Source: Thermoplasmata archaeon (GTDB lineage: Archaea; Thermoplasmatota; Thermoplasmata; Halarchaeoplasmatales; Halarchaeoplasmataceae). From it: 28,015 bases of DNA. Numbering within the stretch: position 1 is the stretch's first letter; each line of letters opens with the position of its first letter. The notes under the pieces are model-generated. The model had not been told where the DNA came from and did no database searches. It saw nothing but the letters and a program-made list of their open reading frames with translations. A program made the translations under genes and the position numbers. The stretch covers positions 1 to 28,015 of the forward strand of contig JAFDTP010000013.1 in NCBI GenBank assembly GCA_019594195.1. The letters run 5' to 3'. Below, piece after piece: positions 16,167 through 23,253 of the stretch.

Positions 16167-17477
16167 TTAATCGACCAAGCCTTTTCCTATGGTCACATAA
16201 GTGACATCATCACCCAATTTTTCTTCATCGAGCACTCTTCTACCGTCTAGCACGACTTTATTTTTCATGATCTCAAAGGCCTCTCTGTCCAGTCTACCGA
16301 ATTCTTCCCAGTCATTCTGGATTATACAGCCGTCAGCATCTTTAAGGGCTTCTTCGATACTATCAGAGTAATTAACACCGTCGATCAATTCGGCAAAATT
16401 ATCCATACCCTTGGGATCGTAACCGGTTACCTCTGCTCCTTTTTCCAACAACCTTTTAACTATTGGTAAAGCTCTTGTTTCCCTGACATCGTCGGTGCCT
16501 CCTTTGAATGTGAGTCCTAAAACAGATATTTTTTTACCTTTGAGAGAACCCAATTTTTTTTCCAATATATCTACGGTATGTATGGGCTGCTGATTGTTTA
16601 TAGACAGAACGGATTCGAGTAATTCCGGTTTGATACCCTTTTCAGTAGCCAAGTCTTTGATAGCTTTCACATCTTTCGGAAAACAACTGCCTCCGAATCC
16701 AGGGCCTGCATTCAAAAAATCTCTCTTCACTCGATGGTCTAGGCCGACGCCGTCCATGACGTCGTATACGTCAATACCTACCTCCTCACATATACGGGAC
16801 ATCTCGTTCGCGAATGATATCTTGGTAGCTAGAAGAGCGTTAGAAGCGTACTTTATCATCTCCGCTGTCCTTATGTCAGTGGTGAGCTTAGGTACTTCAA
16901 AGCTTTCATACACTTCTTCTATCTTTTCTTTACTGCGATCATCCCATCCACCTATAACTATCCTGTCGGGATCAAGGAAGTCATTCAAGGCTACGCCTTC
17001 TCTCAAAAACTCGGGATTCATGCCCAAACCAATATCTTCACCTACAGTTTTACCGTTGGCCTCTAGTATCGGTTTGACATGACCGTCAGTGGTGCCTGGG
17101 GTAACGGTACTCTTGACCACTACGACATGATAATCCTCTTTATATTGAAGCGCCTTTGAGATATCTTTAGATGCGGCCTCCAATGATTTTGTATCGATGC
17201 TGCCGTCCTCAGAAGAAGGAGTGCCCACACAGATGAACGTTATCTCGGTCCTTTCAACTGCATTTTTGAGATCTGTGGTAGCCGATAGCCTATCAGAAAC
17301 TACCACTTCATTCAATAACTCTTCAAGACCCTCCTCATAGATAGGGGGGTCTGCTCTGTTTATAGAATCGACTATCTCTTTGTCGACGTCCACACAGATG
17401 ACTTCATGACCATGTTTAGCTAATCCGACGCCGCTCACCAGACCTACATATCCAGTACCGATTATGGATATCTTCAT
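16167..17477 (-). CDS. ugd: UDP-glucose 6-dehydrogenase
   Basis: A 436-residue enzyme oxidising UDP-glucose to UDP-glucuronate with two NAD. GTGYVGLVSGVGLA (7-20) is the Rossmann motif; STVTPGTT (123-130), GMNPEFLREG (152-161) and the catalytic Cys265 in GPGFGGSCFPKD are diagnostic of UDP-glucose dehydrogenases. GLTFKGGTDDVRE marks the C-terminal NAD/UDP domain. Start and length are normal. Archaeal homologues (for example AglM of Haloferax) supply hexuronic acid for N-glycans; that use is inferred here and is supported by the flippase and second dehydrogenase near base 1-2400. Confidence 0.93.
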   Translation of the reverse strand: MKISIIGTGYVGLVSGVGLAKHGHEVICVDVDKEIVDSINRADPPIYEEGLEELLNEVVVSDRLSATTDLKNAVERTEITFICVGTPSSEDGSIDTKSLEAASKDISKALQYKEDYHVVVVKSTVTPGTTDGHVKPILEANGKTVGEDIGLGMNPEFLREGVALNDFLDPDRIVIGGWDDRSKEKIEEVYESFEVPKLTTDIRTAEMIKYASNALLATKISFANEMSRICEEVGIDVYDVMDGVGLDHRVKRDFLNAGPGFGGSCFPKDVKAIKDLATEKGIKPELLESVLSINNQQPIHTVDILEKKLGSLKGKKISVLGLTFKGGTDDVRETRALPIVKRLLEKGAEVTGYDPKGMDNFAELIDGVNYSDSIEEALKDADGCIIQNDWEEFGRLDREAFEIMKNKVVLDGRRVLDEEKLGDDVTYVTIGKGLVD

Positions 17478-17554
17478 GGTCTACCAATTATAACGTCCTT
17501 CTTAATTTTTTTGTTTTACTAGATGTTAATACTGTATAGTTCTCTTAAAACTGT

Positions 17555-17722
17555 TTAAAAGGATCGGTTTCGGATCTTTTTGAGTAATTCCCTCCGATCA
17601 AATTTTGCTCCACAATTTTGGCAGACCATCTGGGAACTTCTGTCGACTGCAAGCCATCCCTTGCCGCATTCAGGACAATCTAAGTTTTCGCTCTGCTCGT
17701 CTTCAAGCTCCAACTCGACCAT
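17555..17722 (-). CDS. Small zinc-ribbon protein, 55 aa
   Basis: A short reading frame from ATG at 17722 to TAA at 17555 encodes 55 residues with an acidic N-terminus, CPECG (16-20), a beta-hairpin (WLAVDRSSQMVCQNCG, second pair C34 and C37) and a basic C-terminal helix (DRRELLKKIRNRSF). The two CxxC pairs separated by 14 residues form a zinc ribbon, as in small archaeal transcription or RNA-binding proteins. AT-rich promoter-like DNA (AATATTTACA on the minus strand, about 27-36 bases upstream) precedes it. It lies next to, and divergent from, tRNA-Arg. Function unknown. Confidence 0.7.
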   Translation of the reverse strand: MVELELEDEQSENLDCPECGKGWLAVDRSSQMVCQNCGAKFDRRELLKKIRNRSF

Positions 17723-17864
17723 CGGATATAGAAGATGAAAAAGTTGTTTGTAAATATTTCGTCTAATTATGAAGGCCTTTAAAGTAAAATTTTAATTACT
17801 ACGTGTAGTCTAGCATCTATGACGAAAAAACGCCTGAGCTCTTTGGCTGGCTGTTTGAAAAGGT

Positions 17865-17871
17865 TATAAAA
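17865..17871 (+). promoter_or_regulatory. TATA box of tRNA-Arg
   Basis: TATAAAA lies 15-21 bases before the mature 5' end of the tRNA, within GGTTATAAAAAAC. Confidence 0.55.
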
Positions 17872-17885
17872 AACTAGAACAAGCA

Positions 17886-17960
17886 GGGCGTGTGGCCTAG
17901 TCTGGATATGGCGACAGCCTCCTAAGCTGTAGCTCGGGGGTTCAAATCCCCCCACGCCCG
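17886..17960 (+). tRNA. tRNA-Arg (anticodon CCT)
   Basis: A 75-base cloverleaf. Acceptor GGGCGTG pairs with CACGCCC. The anticodon stem ACAGC/GCTGT encloses loop CTCCTAA with anticodon CCT, which reads AGG. The T arm is GGGGG-TTCAAAT-CCCCC. The discriminator is G. There is no intron and no encoded CCA. AGA/AGG are the main Arg codons in this window. Confidence 0.95.
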
Positions 17961-18067
17961 CTTATCTTTATAGAGATGAGTACTCCCAAGATGATCTCCG
18001 AGTTATGGATTCTAACTCAACAAATTATATATAATTTACAACAATATCTCTTGTTCAGGTGTAATTG

Positions 18068-18793
18068 ATGGATTATCAGATTGATGGAGATAACCTTGAA
18101 GTTGTGTCACTCCAGATCGGAGGAAACGAAAGGATATTCGGTGAAGCTGGGGCCCTCAACTATATGTCCGGAAACGTAAGGATGAGTACCGAAGCTGAGG
18201 GAGGCTTCATGAAGAGTCTGAAGAGAAGCTTTTCCGGTGAATCATTCTTTCTAACAAAGTTCGGGACCACTGGTGGCCAGGGACTTGTGGCATTCGCGGG
18301 TAAATCTCCAGGTAGGATACTGCCTCTGGAGATCCAGCCCGGGAAAGAATACATAGCTCAAAAAGATGCCTTTTTATGTGCAGAAGAAGGTGTAGACTTA
18401 GACGTACACACTCAGAAAAAACTAGGAAAAGGCCTTTTCGGTGGAGAAGGATTCATCCTGCAGAAACTTTCTGGTACGGGAATGGCATTCCTGCACATCC
18501 CCGGTGATCTTATCGAAAAAGAACTTCAGCCTAACCAATTGTTGAAAGTCTCAACAGGTCACGTGGCGGCGTTCGAACCATCTGTTGATTTCAATGTAGA
18601 AAGGACCGGTGGGATCAAAAGTTCGTTCTTCTCTGGTGAAGGACTTTTCATGACTACTCTCCGAGGACCAGGCAAAGTATGGTTGAGAAGCATGACCTTA
18701 CAGGATCTTGCATCTTCTCTGAAGCCGCACCTTCCTTCAAAAAACAGTGACAGTTCTTCTGGAGGGATGAGTATTTCCTTTGGAAAAGGTTAG
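18068..18793 (+). CDS. AIM24/TIGR00266-family protein
   Basis: A 241-residue beta-rich protein of the AIM24 family (TIGR00266), conserved in bacteria and archaea with no settled function. The family pattern is clear: an internal Gly-rich repeat with GEAGALNYMSGNVRMST, GGFMKSLKRSFSGESFFLTKF, then GKGLFGGEGFILQKLSGTGMAFL and SSFFSGEGLFMTTLRGPGKVWL. The ATG at 18068 follows AGGTG with six bases spacing; the TTG one codon upstream is a less likely start. A TATA-like TTATATATAATT is at about 18025-18038. A small membrane protein gene starts five bases after the stop, so the two are probably co-transcribed. Confidence 0.88.
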   Translation: MDYQIDGDNLEVVSLQIGGNERIFGEAGALNYMSGNVRMSTEAEGGFMKSLKRSFSGESFFLTKFGTTGGQGLVAFAGKSPGRILPLEIQPGKEYIAQKDAFLCAEEGVDLDVHTQKKLGKGLFGGEGFILQKLSGTGMAFLHIPGDLIEKELQPNQLLKVSTGHVAAFEPSVDFNVERTGGIKSSFFSGEGLFMTTLRGPGKVWLRSMTLQDLASSLKPHLPSKNSDSSSGGMSISFGKG

Positions 18794-18798
18794 AAAAG

Positions 18799-19056
18799 AT
18801 GAGAAAATCTTCTTTCGTTATTACGGGGCTGATCTTAGCCCTTATCTTATTCTTTATATTACATTTCTTCGACGTCTTTTTAATGATAGCAACTTGGTTG
18901 GGTGTCTCACTCATCATTGGAGTGATTATCATAATGGGTTTAGTAATGATCATCACTCTTCTAGCAGTACCATATTATCTGATCAAACAAAAGAAAGAAG
19001 TACAGGAATATGGAAACTACAGTCTCGATGATGTTGAAGGCAAAGAGAACAGATGA
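18799..19056 (+). CDS. Small two-helix membrane protein, 85 aa
   Basis: An 85-residue protein with two hydrophobic helices (about residues 6-24 and 30-62, the latter long enough to be one long or two short segments) and a charged cytoplasmic-type tail (KQKKEVQEYGNYSLDD). No family is recognised. It starts five bases after the AIM24 gene, so a link with that protein is plausible. The stop codon sits at the edge of an inverted repeat shared with the converging gene. Confidence 0.65.
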   Translation: MRKSSFVITGLILALILFFILHFFDVFLMIATWLGVSLIIGVIIIMGLVMIITLLAVPYYLIKQKKEVQEYGNYSLDDVEGKENR

Positions 19057-19089
19057 TAAATAAAAAAATGCTAACCAATTCAATTTATC
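19055..19089. terminator. Inverted repeat between convergent membrane-protein genes
   Basis: GATAAAT (19055-19061) and ATTTATC (19083-19089) are exact inverted arms around a 21-base AT-rich loop containing A7. They cover the ends of both flanking genes. Confidence 0.35.
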
Positions 19090-19307
19090 TTCGCATCATC
19101 ACCAGTATAATCCACTTCTTTATCACCATCGCCTTTATTATACTGGTAAAGTTTGAAGACTAGAAATATTACCACTAAAGCCAGTGTAGTGATCACAGGA
19201 CCGGAGACGTCAAAAAAGAACGTTATCAGATAAGCTGTGATGGCGACGAAAATACCTACCATCATGAAAAGCATTATCCATTCCTTGAATGTCACCTTCA
19301 TAGCCAT
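19080..19307 (-). CDS. Small two-helix membrane protein, 75 aa
   Basis: A 75-residue protein with two hydrophobic helices (about 9-31 and 36-55) and an acidic C-terminal tail (GDGDKEVDYTGDD). No family is recognised. It lies 60 bases downstream of the FKBP gene on the same strand and may be co-transcribed with it. Its two-helix layout resembles the frameshifted small membrane gene at 22145-22385, but the sequences are too short to claim homology. Confidence 0.6.
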   Translation of the reverse strand: MAMKVTFKEWIMLFMMVGIFVAITAYLITFFFDVSGPVITTLALVVIFLVFKLYQYNKGDGDKEVDYTGDDAKIN

Positions 19308-19367
19308 GATAACTCAACTACAATATTAGATTTAGTAAAGGAAATGGTTTTTTAGAACTGAGGTCAC

Positions 19368-20165
19368 TTATTCTTCTGTTTCTTCTTCGGTCTCTTCTTC
19401 GTTTTCTTCTTCTCCAGATCCCTCTAATTCTTCTTCGGTCTCTTCCTCGAGTTCTTCGAATTCTTCTTCTATATCTCCTTCGTCTTTCTCTACGTATTCT
19501 TCGATAAAGCGGATCTTTTCCGCATCTAAATGCTCTCTCAGATCGCCGACTATCCTATATTTAGCGACGAACCAATTCTGATCGTATTTACACTGCTCGG
19601 GAAGTATTATGTCGATGCCATCATCAGTATCTTCGACTACATAATCGGCTTTTTGGTAATCCATCTCAAGTATGGCTTCAGCTATTTCTTCAGGGTCTTC
19701 TGGCTTTTCCGTTATCTTGAAATCATATCTCAAGGTTTTACCAGCTAAAGGATGATTGAAATCGATCCTTACCCTACCTGCAGTAGCCTGGATTATCCTG
19801 CCTCTTCTATTATCTATCTCAACCTGCTTTCCCTCGACTGGTTCGATGTCTCTTCTTTCCATCTCTCGCCTGCTATAGAGCTCTATCTTTTCGGGGTCTC
19901 TATTGCCTATCCCTTTTTCTGGCGGGACCTCAACAGAATTATCTTCATCGATATCTGCTTCTTTTAGAGCATCACCGAAGCCTTCAGCTATGTTTTCTCC
20001 CCCGATAACGACAGGACGAGAACCATACATCGATTCTTCATCGAATATTTCTTCCTCTTTTGCCTTCTCCTCATCAGTCGTATCGAACAGAGTGGGTTCT
20101 TGGTCTTCGTCATCAGGCATTACCCATATATCGTAATCCACGTAGATAAGATCTCCTTCTTCCAT
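19368..20165 (-). CDS. FKBP-type peptidyl-prolyl cis-trans isomerase, long archaeal type
   Basis: A 265-residue prolyl isomerase/chaperone of the SlyD-like archaeal FKBP group. The FKBP part starts at MEEGDLIYVDYD and continues with PVVIGGENIAEGFGDAL and VEVPPEKGIGNRD. An inserted chaperone (IF) domain follows, ending at DFNHPLAGKTLRYDFKI. Residues ~150-210 form the C-terminal domain of the long (~26-kDa) type. The last ~35 residues are nearly all Glu with some Gly/Ser/Thr, encoded by a repetitive CTT/TTC-rich tract on the plus strand. The ATG at 20165 is preferred because AGGTG lies upstream at good spacing; the GTG at 20174 is part of that site. Confidence 0.9.
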   Translation of the reverse strand: MEEGDLIYVDYDIWVMPDDEDQEPTLFDTTDEEKAKEEEIFDEESMYGSRPVVIGGENIAEGFGDALKEADIDEDNSVEVPPEKGIGNRDPEKIELYSRREMERRDIEPVEGKQVEIDNRRGRIIQATAGRVRIDFNHPLAGKTLRYDFKITEKPEDPEEIAEAILEMDYQKADYVVEDTDDGIDIILPEQCKYDQNWFVAKYRIVGDLREHLDAEKIRFIEEYVEKDEGDIEEEFEELEEETEEELEGSGEEENEEETEEETEE

Positions 20166-20286
20166 TTGGAGCACCTATGAGATGGAAAAACCTACTCCTT
20201 TTTAACTATTTCCTTTAAGAACACCACTAAATGCAATATATCTAAGGACCGTTAACCTTATTCACCACCCTGTAGATACGAAAACC

Positions 20287-21342
20287 ATGGATTTCAATAT
20301 CACGCCGATCATGGATGCGGATGAGATACTAGATAAAGCCTTTGGCCGAGCTTCGAAAAAAAGAAAAGAGTCAAAAGACAGGGTCGAAAGAAAGAAAAAA
20401 ACGGCCTCGGTCAAATTGAATACAGTAGCACATATAATAGAAGACACTATAGGAAGATATGAAGATGAATTTCCTACACTGGAAACCTTACCAAAGTTCT
20501 ATTTCGATATCATCGATATCATAATCGGGGTAGATGAACTCAAGAAGTCGTTAGGTGCTATAAATTGGGCTAAAAGAAGGGCTAAGAGAACATTGATGGA
20601 AGCGGCTAGAGAAGTCGTTTCTCTAGAGGAAGAAGACGAGATAGACCGAGTGAGGAAAAAAGCCTATGCTAGGACCGATTCTTTTTTAAGACAAGTCGAT
20701 GAAAATCTCAATTTTTTGAAAGACGCAAGATCTAAACTGAACTCGCTACCCGATATAAGGCCAGAATATCCAACCGTAGTGGTAGCAGGATACCCCAACG
20801 TGGGTAAATCAGAACTCGTTTCACAGATCTCTAGCGGAAAACCGAAGATCGACGTTTATCCATTTACAACTCAAGAGGTCGGCATAGGTCACTTCTTCTT
20901 AGGATATAGAAAATGCCAATTACTAGATACGCCGGGTATGTTAGATCGTCCCAAAGAAGAGCGTAACGACATAGAGATGCAGGCCGTCAGTGCGTTAGAG
21001 AGTCTAGCAGACCTCATAATATTTATCTTTGATCCAACGGAGACCTGCGGGTATCCGATGGATGTACAGGAAAAACTTTGTGATGAGATCAAAAAAGAAT
21101 TTTCTGAGGTCGAATTTATCGAGATCGAAAATAAATCAGACTTGGAAAAATCTGATTCAAAAAGATTGAAGATATCCGCTCTCAAAGGCGAGAACTTAGA
21201 GGAGCTAAAAGAAAGAGTGAAAAATGCCCTGAATGAAGAGTACTCTATGGAAAATATAAAAGAAGAAGATCTGGAATATATAAAAGATCCCAAAAAAGCT
21301 CCCAAGGAGCCTTTCACGGATTTTGAGGATCTAGACTATTAG
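20287..21342 (+). CDS. NOG1-family GTPase (ribosome assembly)
   Basis: A 351-residue GTPase of the OBG-HflX superfamily, NOG1 type. The N-terminal helical domain (~1-155) with the long basic helix INWAKRRAKRTLMEAARE is the NOG1 hallmark. The G domain follows: G1 GYPNVGKSEL (168-177), G3 DTPG (214-217), G4 NKSD (282-285) and G5 SAL (297-299). In eukaryotes NOG1 acts in 60S maturation; a large-subunit role is inferred for archaea and fits the neighbouring L15e and LX genes. TATA-like sequence about 27 bases upstream of the ATG predicts a leaderless mRNA. It converges on the L15e gene. Confidence 0.9.
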   Translation: MDFNITPIMDADEILDKAFGRASKKRKESKDRVERKKKTASVKLNTVAHIIEDTIGRYEDEFPTLETLPKFYFDIIDIIIGVDELKKSLGAINWAKRRAKRTLMEAAREVVSLEEEDEIDRVRKKAYARTDSFLRQVDENLNFLKDARSKLNSLPDIRPEYPTVVVAGYPNVGKSELVSQISSGKPKIDVYPFTTQEVGIGHFFLGYRKCQLLDTPGMLDRPKEERNDIEMQAVSALESLADLIIFIFDPTETCGYPMDVQEKLCDEIKKEFSEVEFIEIENKSDLEKSDSKRLKISALKGENLEELKERVKNALNEEYSMENIKEEDLEYIKDPKKAPKEPFTDFEDLDY

Positions 21343-21347
21343 GGTTA

Positions 21348-21974
21348 TCAGGAATTCTTATCCTTCGAGGGTCTTGACTTCTCTGCGCCTTTACCCTTAC
21401 TTCTCAGGCCTCTAGCTTTCTGACCTGCTGAAGTCTTTCCATCGAATACCCTTCCTTTCTGATCCTTCTCGCATATCCAATTTATATCTGAGTCGTTCTC
21501 TATAGAGGGATGATCGGGATCTACCATGATCACTTCAAAATATTTTCTCCGGCCGTCTTCTCCGACCCAATAAGAGTTCAATACTCTCAAGTTGGGATAA
21601 CGCCTTGAAGTCCTCTCTTCAGCTATCCACTGCAGATTCTTGTTAGGTGTTATCTTCTTCACACCCATCCTTTTGGGTCCTCTACCTCTAGTGGGTCTAG
21701 TTTTTCTCAGATTTCCTCTCCTGACCTTCGCTCTTGCAACAACGAAACCGGGTTTAGCCTTATAACCCAACTTTCGAGCCCTATCTAACCTGGTAGGTCT
21801 TTCTATCCTTTTGAAATTATCGTCTCTTCTCCACTGCTTTAGCCTTTTTCTCTGTAACTCTTTGAGATAGCCTTCTTTCGGTTGCTCCCAGGCCTTCTCT
21901 ATATATTTGTACATGCTGGGATAAGTTTCCATCGATTCTTCTTCCTCATCTTCGCCTACAACATCTTCTGCCAT
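21348..21974 (-). CDS. rpl15e: Ribosomal protein L15e
   Basis: A large-subunit protein specific to archaea and eukaryotes. Diagnostic stretches are [57 protein letters not shown] and [28 protein letters not shown]. From the chosen ATG it is 208 residues, with a 14-residue acidic N-terminal extension ([13 protein letters not shown]) before [10 protein letters not shown]. The Met before that block (21932) would give a 194-residue protein of normal family length and is also possible. The Met at 22022 is unlikely because it lies in the leader beside a hairpin. The basic C-terminal tail is normal for the family. Confidence 0.93.
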   Translation of the reverse strand: MAEDVVGEDEEEESMETYPSMYKYIEKAWEQPKEGYLKELQRKRLKQWRRDDNFKRIERPTRLDRARKLGYKAKPGFVVARAKVRRGNLRKTRPTRGRGPKRMGVKKITPNKNLQWIAEERTSRRYPNLRVLNSYWVGEDGRRKYFEVIMVDPDHPSIENDSDINWICEKDQKGRVFDGKTSAGQKARGLRSKGKGAEKSRPSKDKNS

Positions 21975-22027
21975 GATATCACGTTGATTACCGTTTATGG
22001 ATTCACCCAAATGTGGGCACATCTCCT

Positions 22028-22081
22028 GCGGGTCTTGAGAACCCGCGACTAATGGGTTTTTAGGTATATGTGATATATATG
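22028..22081 (-). promoter_or_regulatory. L15e promoter and leader hairpin
   Basis: On the minus strand CATATATATC (22072-22081) is a TATA box, predicting transcription from about 22046. At that point a hairpin begins (GCGGGT, 7-base loop, ACCCGC; 22028-22046), giving a leader of about 70 bases with a 5'-terminal stem-loop. This is unusual in a window where most leaders are absent or very short. Confidence 0.4.
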
Positions 22082-22144
22082 TATTGTTGTTACTAGAGTC
22101 TGTGAGCTTTCAGATAGGAATGGATTACAATGATTTTTAGATCA

Positions 22145-22385
22145 TCAAATCCCATATCTGTCGGGACCGGTTTTTGAATCCATATCAGTAGCTATAGTTT
22201 TGCCCACTTTGGTGATCATAGCTAATAAGAGTAAGTAAACTGCTGTGAAGACCAGTAGAATCCCGAAAAACCCCAAGTCGAATTCAAATAAACCAAGCAG
22301 TGTCAAAGTCCAAAAAACGATCAAAAGAATACCTGCCCCGTTTGGTGGACGGATCTTTTCTTTTTAGTTTCTTCTCCAAACCCAT
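22145..22385 (-). pseudogene. Small two-helix membrane protein gene with a +1 frameshift
   Basis: From ATG at 22385 (or a TTG two codons later) the frame reads MGLEKKLKRKDP and soon stops. The other frame, open from just after that point to TGA at 22145, encodes a clear membrane protein: GAGILLIVFWTLTLLGLFEF, then FFGILLVFTAVYLLLLAM, and a hydrophilic tail ending GPDRYGI. This second frame has no start codon before its first hydrophobic helix. Removing one A from the A5 run in CTAAAAAG would join the two into an intact 79-residue protein. A TATA box (AAAAATATATAG, minus strand, about 22417-22428) and GGGGTGA stand upstream of the ATG. It may be a homopolymer sequencing error, a real mutation or programmed frameshifting. 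No family is recognised. Confidence 0.55.
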
Positions 22386-22524
22386 CTCACCCCGATAGTT
22401 AGACTGAACGAAGTGCTATATATTTTTGAGGCTAGATTTGCAAGGGAACAACAGGGTTAATTTTTAATACCCCTCGGCCTTATCAGCACATAATGAATCC
22501 TCATAAAGAGTAAGGTGAATGATG

Positions 22525-22764
22525 ATGAAGGTACACAGAGTAATGGGAAAATTTAGGATGAGCAAAGATAAAGGTGAATGGCAGCGTTTTTCAAAAGAAG
22601 TGATAAGCGATAACGAAGAAGAAGCCATAGAAAAAGTTTATTCCTTGTTTGGAAGTAAACACAGAGTGAAGAGAACAAATATAAAGATATACGATTCTGA
22701 AAAAGTCGATGAGGATGAAGTGGAAGATGATCTTATACAGCAAAAGATAGAAGCGGAGGAATGA
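22525..22764 (+). CDS. rplX: Ribosomal protein LX (L18a)
   Basis: A 79-residue archaeal large-subunit protein equivalent to eukaryotic L20a/L18a. MKVHRVMGKFRM at the start and HRVKRTNIKIYDSEKV near the middle are typical. Three ATG codons stand in tandem (22519, 22522, 22525). AGGTGA at 22513-22518 has six-base spacing to the third, which also gives the usual family N-terminus, so I use it. The gene is followed directly by prefoldin alpha and ftsY, a common archaeal order. The L39e, L31e and eIF6 genes that often precede LX in archaea are absent here. Confidence 0.9.
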   Translation: MKVHRVMGKFRMSKDKGEWQRFSKEVISDNEEEAIEKVYSLFGSKHRVKRTNIKIYDSEKVDEDEVEDDLIQQKIEAEE

Positions 22765-22769
22765 AGATA

Positions 22770-23228
22770 ATGGTTAATCAGATGGAATTACAGCAGAAGG
22801 CGAACAGGCTAGAACAGATGAAATCTCAGATCGAGATGCTTCAAGAACAGGTCGGGATGGTAGAAGATCTTATCGAGGAGCATAACGAGGCAAAAGAGAC
22901 GATGAAAAAATACCAGGAGAAAGAAGAAGGGACCGAAATAATGGTACCTATAGGGGCGGACTCTTACGTACACTCCAAGATCACAGATAATGAACAAGTC
23001 CTTATCGGGCTCGGATCTGATCTTTCTGCCGAGAGGAAAATAGAGGACGCCTTAGAGGTCGTCGAGAGGAAAAAGGATAAAATCAAGGAAAACAAAGAAG
23101 AATTAGAAAACCAGATCGAAGAACTCAACCAAAATGCTCAAGAGTTAGAACAGGAATTAAGAAAGGAATATCAGGAACTTCAGCAGCAACAACAGCAGGC
23201 CCAAGGTGGAGGACAGGTCATACAATAA
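22770..23228 (+). CDS. pfdA: Prefoldin alpha subunit
   Basis: A 152-residue subunit of the hexameric prefoldin chaperone, which captures unfolded proteins for the thermosome. Two long coiled-coil helices (about 4-50 and 95-140) flank a beta-hairpin region (GTEIMVPIGADSYVHSKITDNEQVLIGLGSD cut here as EIMVPIGADSYVHSKI) that is diagnostic. The C-terminus is Gln/Gly-rich. GGAGG at 22755-22759 sits ten bases before this ATG; an ATG at 22761 overlapping the LX stop is too close to that site. It is co-transcribed with LX and ftsY. Confidence 0.9.
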   Translation: MVNQMELQQKANRLEQMKSQIEMLQEQVGMVEDLIEEHNEAKETMKKYQEKEEGTEIMVPIGADSYVHSKITDNEQVLIGLGSDLSAERKIEDALEVVERKKDKIKENKEELENQIEELNQNAQELEQELRKEYQELQQQQQQAQGGGQVIQ

Positions 23229-23253
23229 ACACAAGTCCTGACCGAGAGAAAAG

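Noticed and set aside
17817..17850. ATGACGA followed by CTGA, resembling a box C/D small RNA upstream of tRNA-Arg
   Set aside because: The C box is imperfect, the distance to CTGA is only about eight bases, and no second C' and D pair follows.
18780..19031. Alternative 83-codon frame across the small membrane protein gene
   Set aside because: It overlaps the end of the AIM24 gene and most of the 85-residue membrane protein in another frame. Its composition is not protein-like, and the 85-residue frame has better spacing and clear membrane helices.
19375..19480. CTT/TTC-rich repetitive tract as a regulatory microsatellite
   Set aside because: It is the codon pattern (GAA/GAG) for the acidic Glu-rich tail of the FKBP protein.
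21975..22022. Upstream Met of the L15e frame as the true start
   Set aside because: The extra 16 residues lack any L15e similarity, the GGAG site directly abuts that ATG, and the next Met has GTGATATC upstream.
22026..22047. GCGGGTTCTCAAGACCCGC (minus strand) as a tRNA T-arm remnant
   Set aside because: The loop does not fit the TTCAAAT consensus with a five-base stem, and no acceptor or anticodon arms are nearby.
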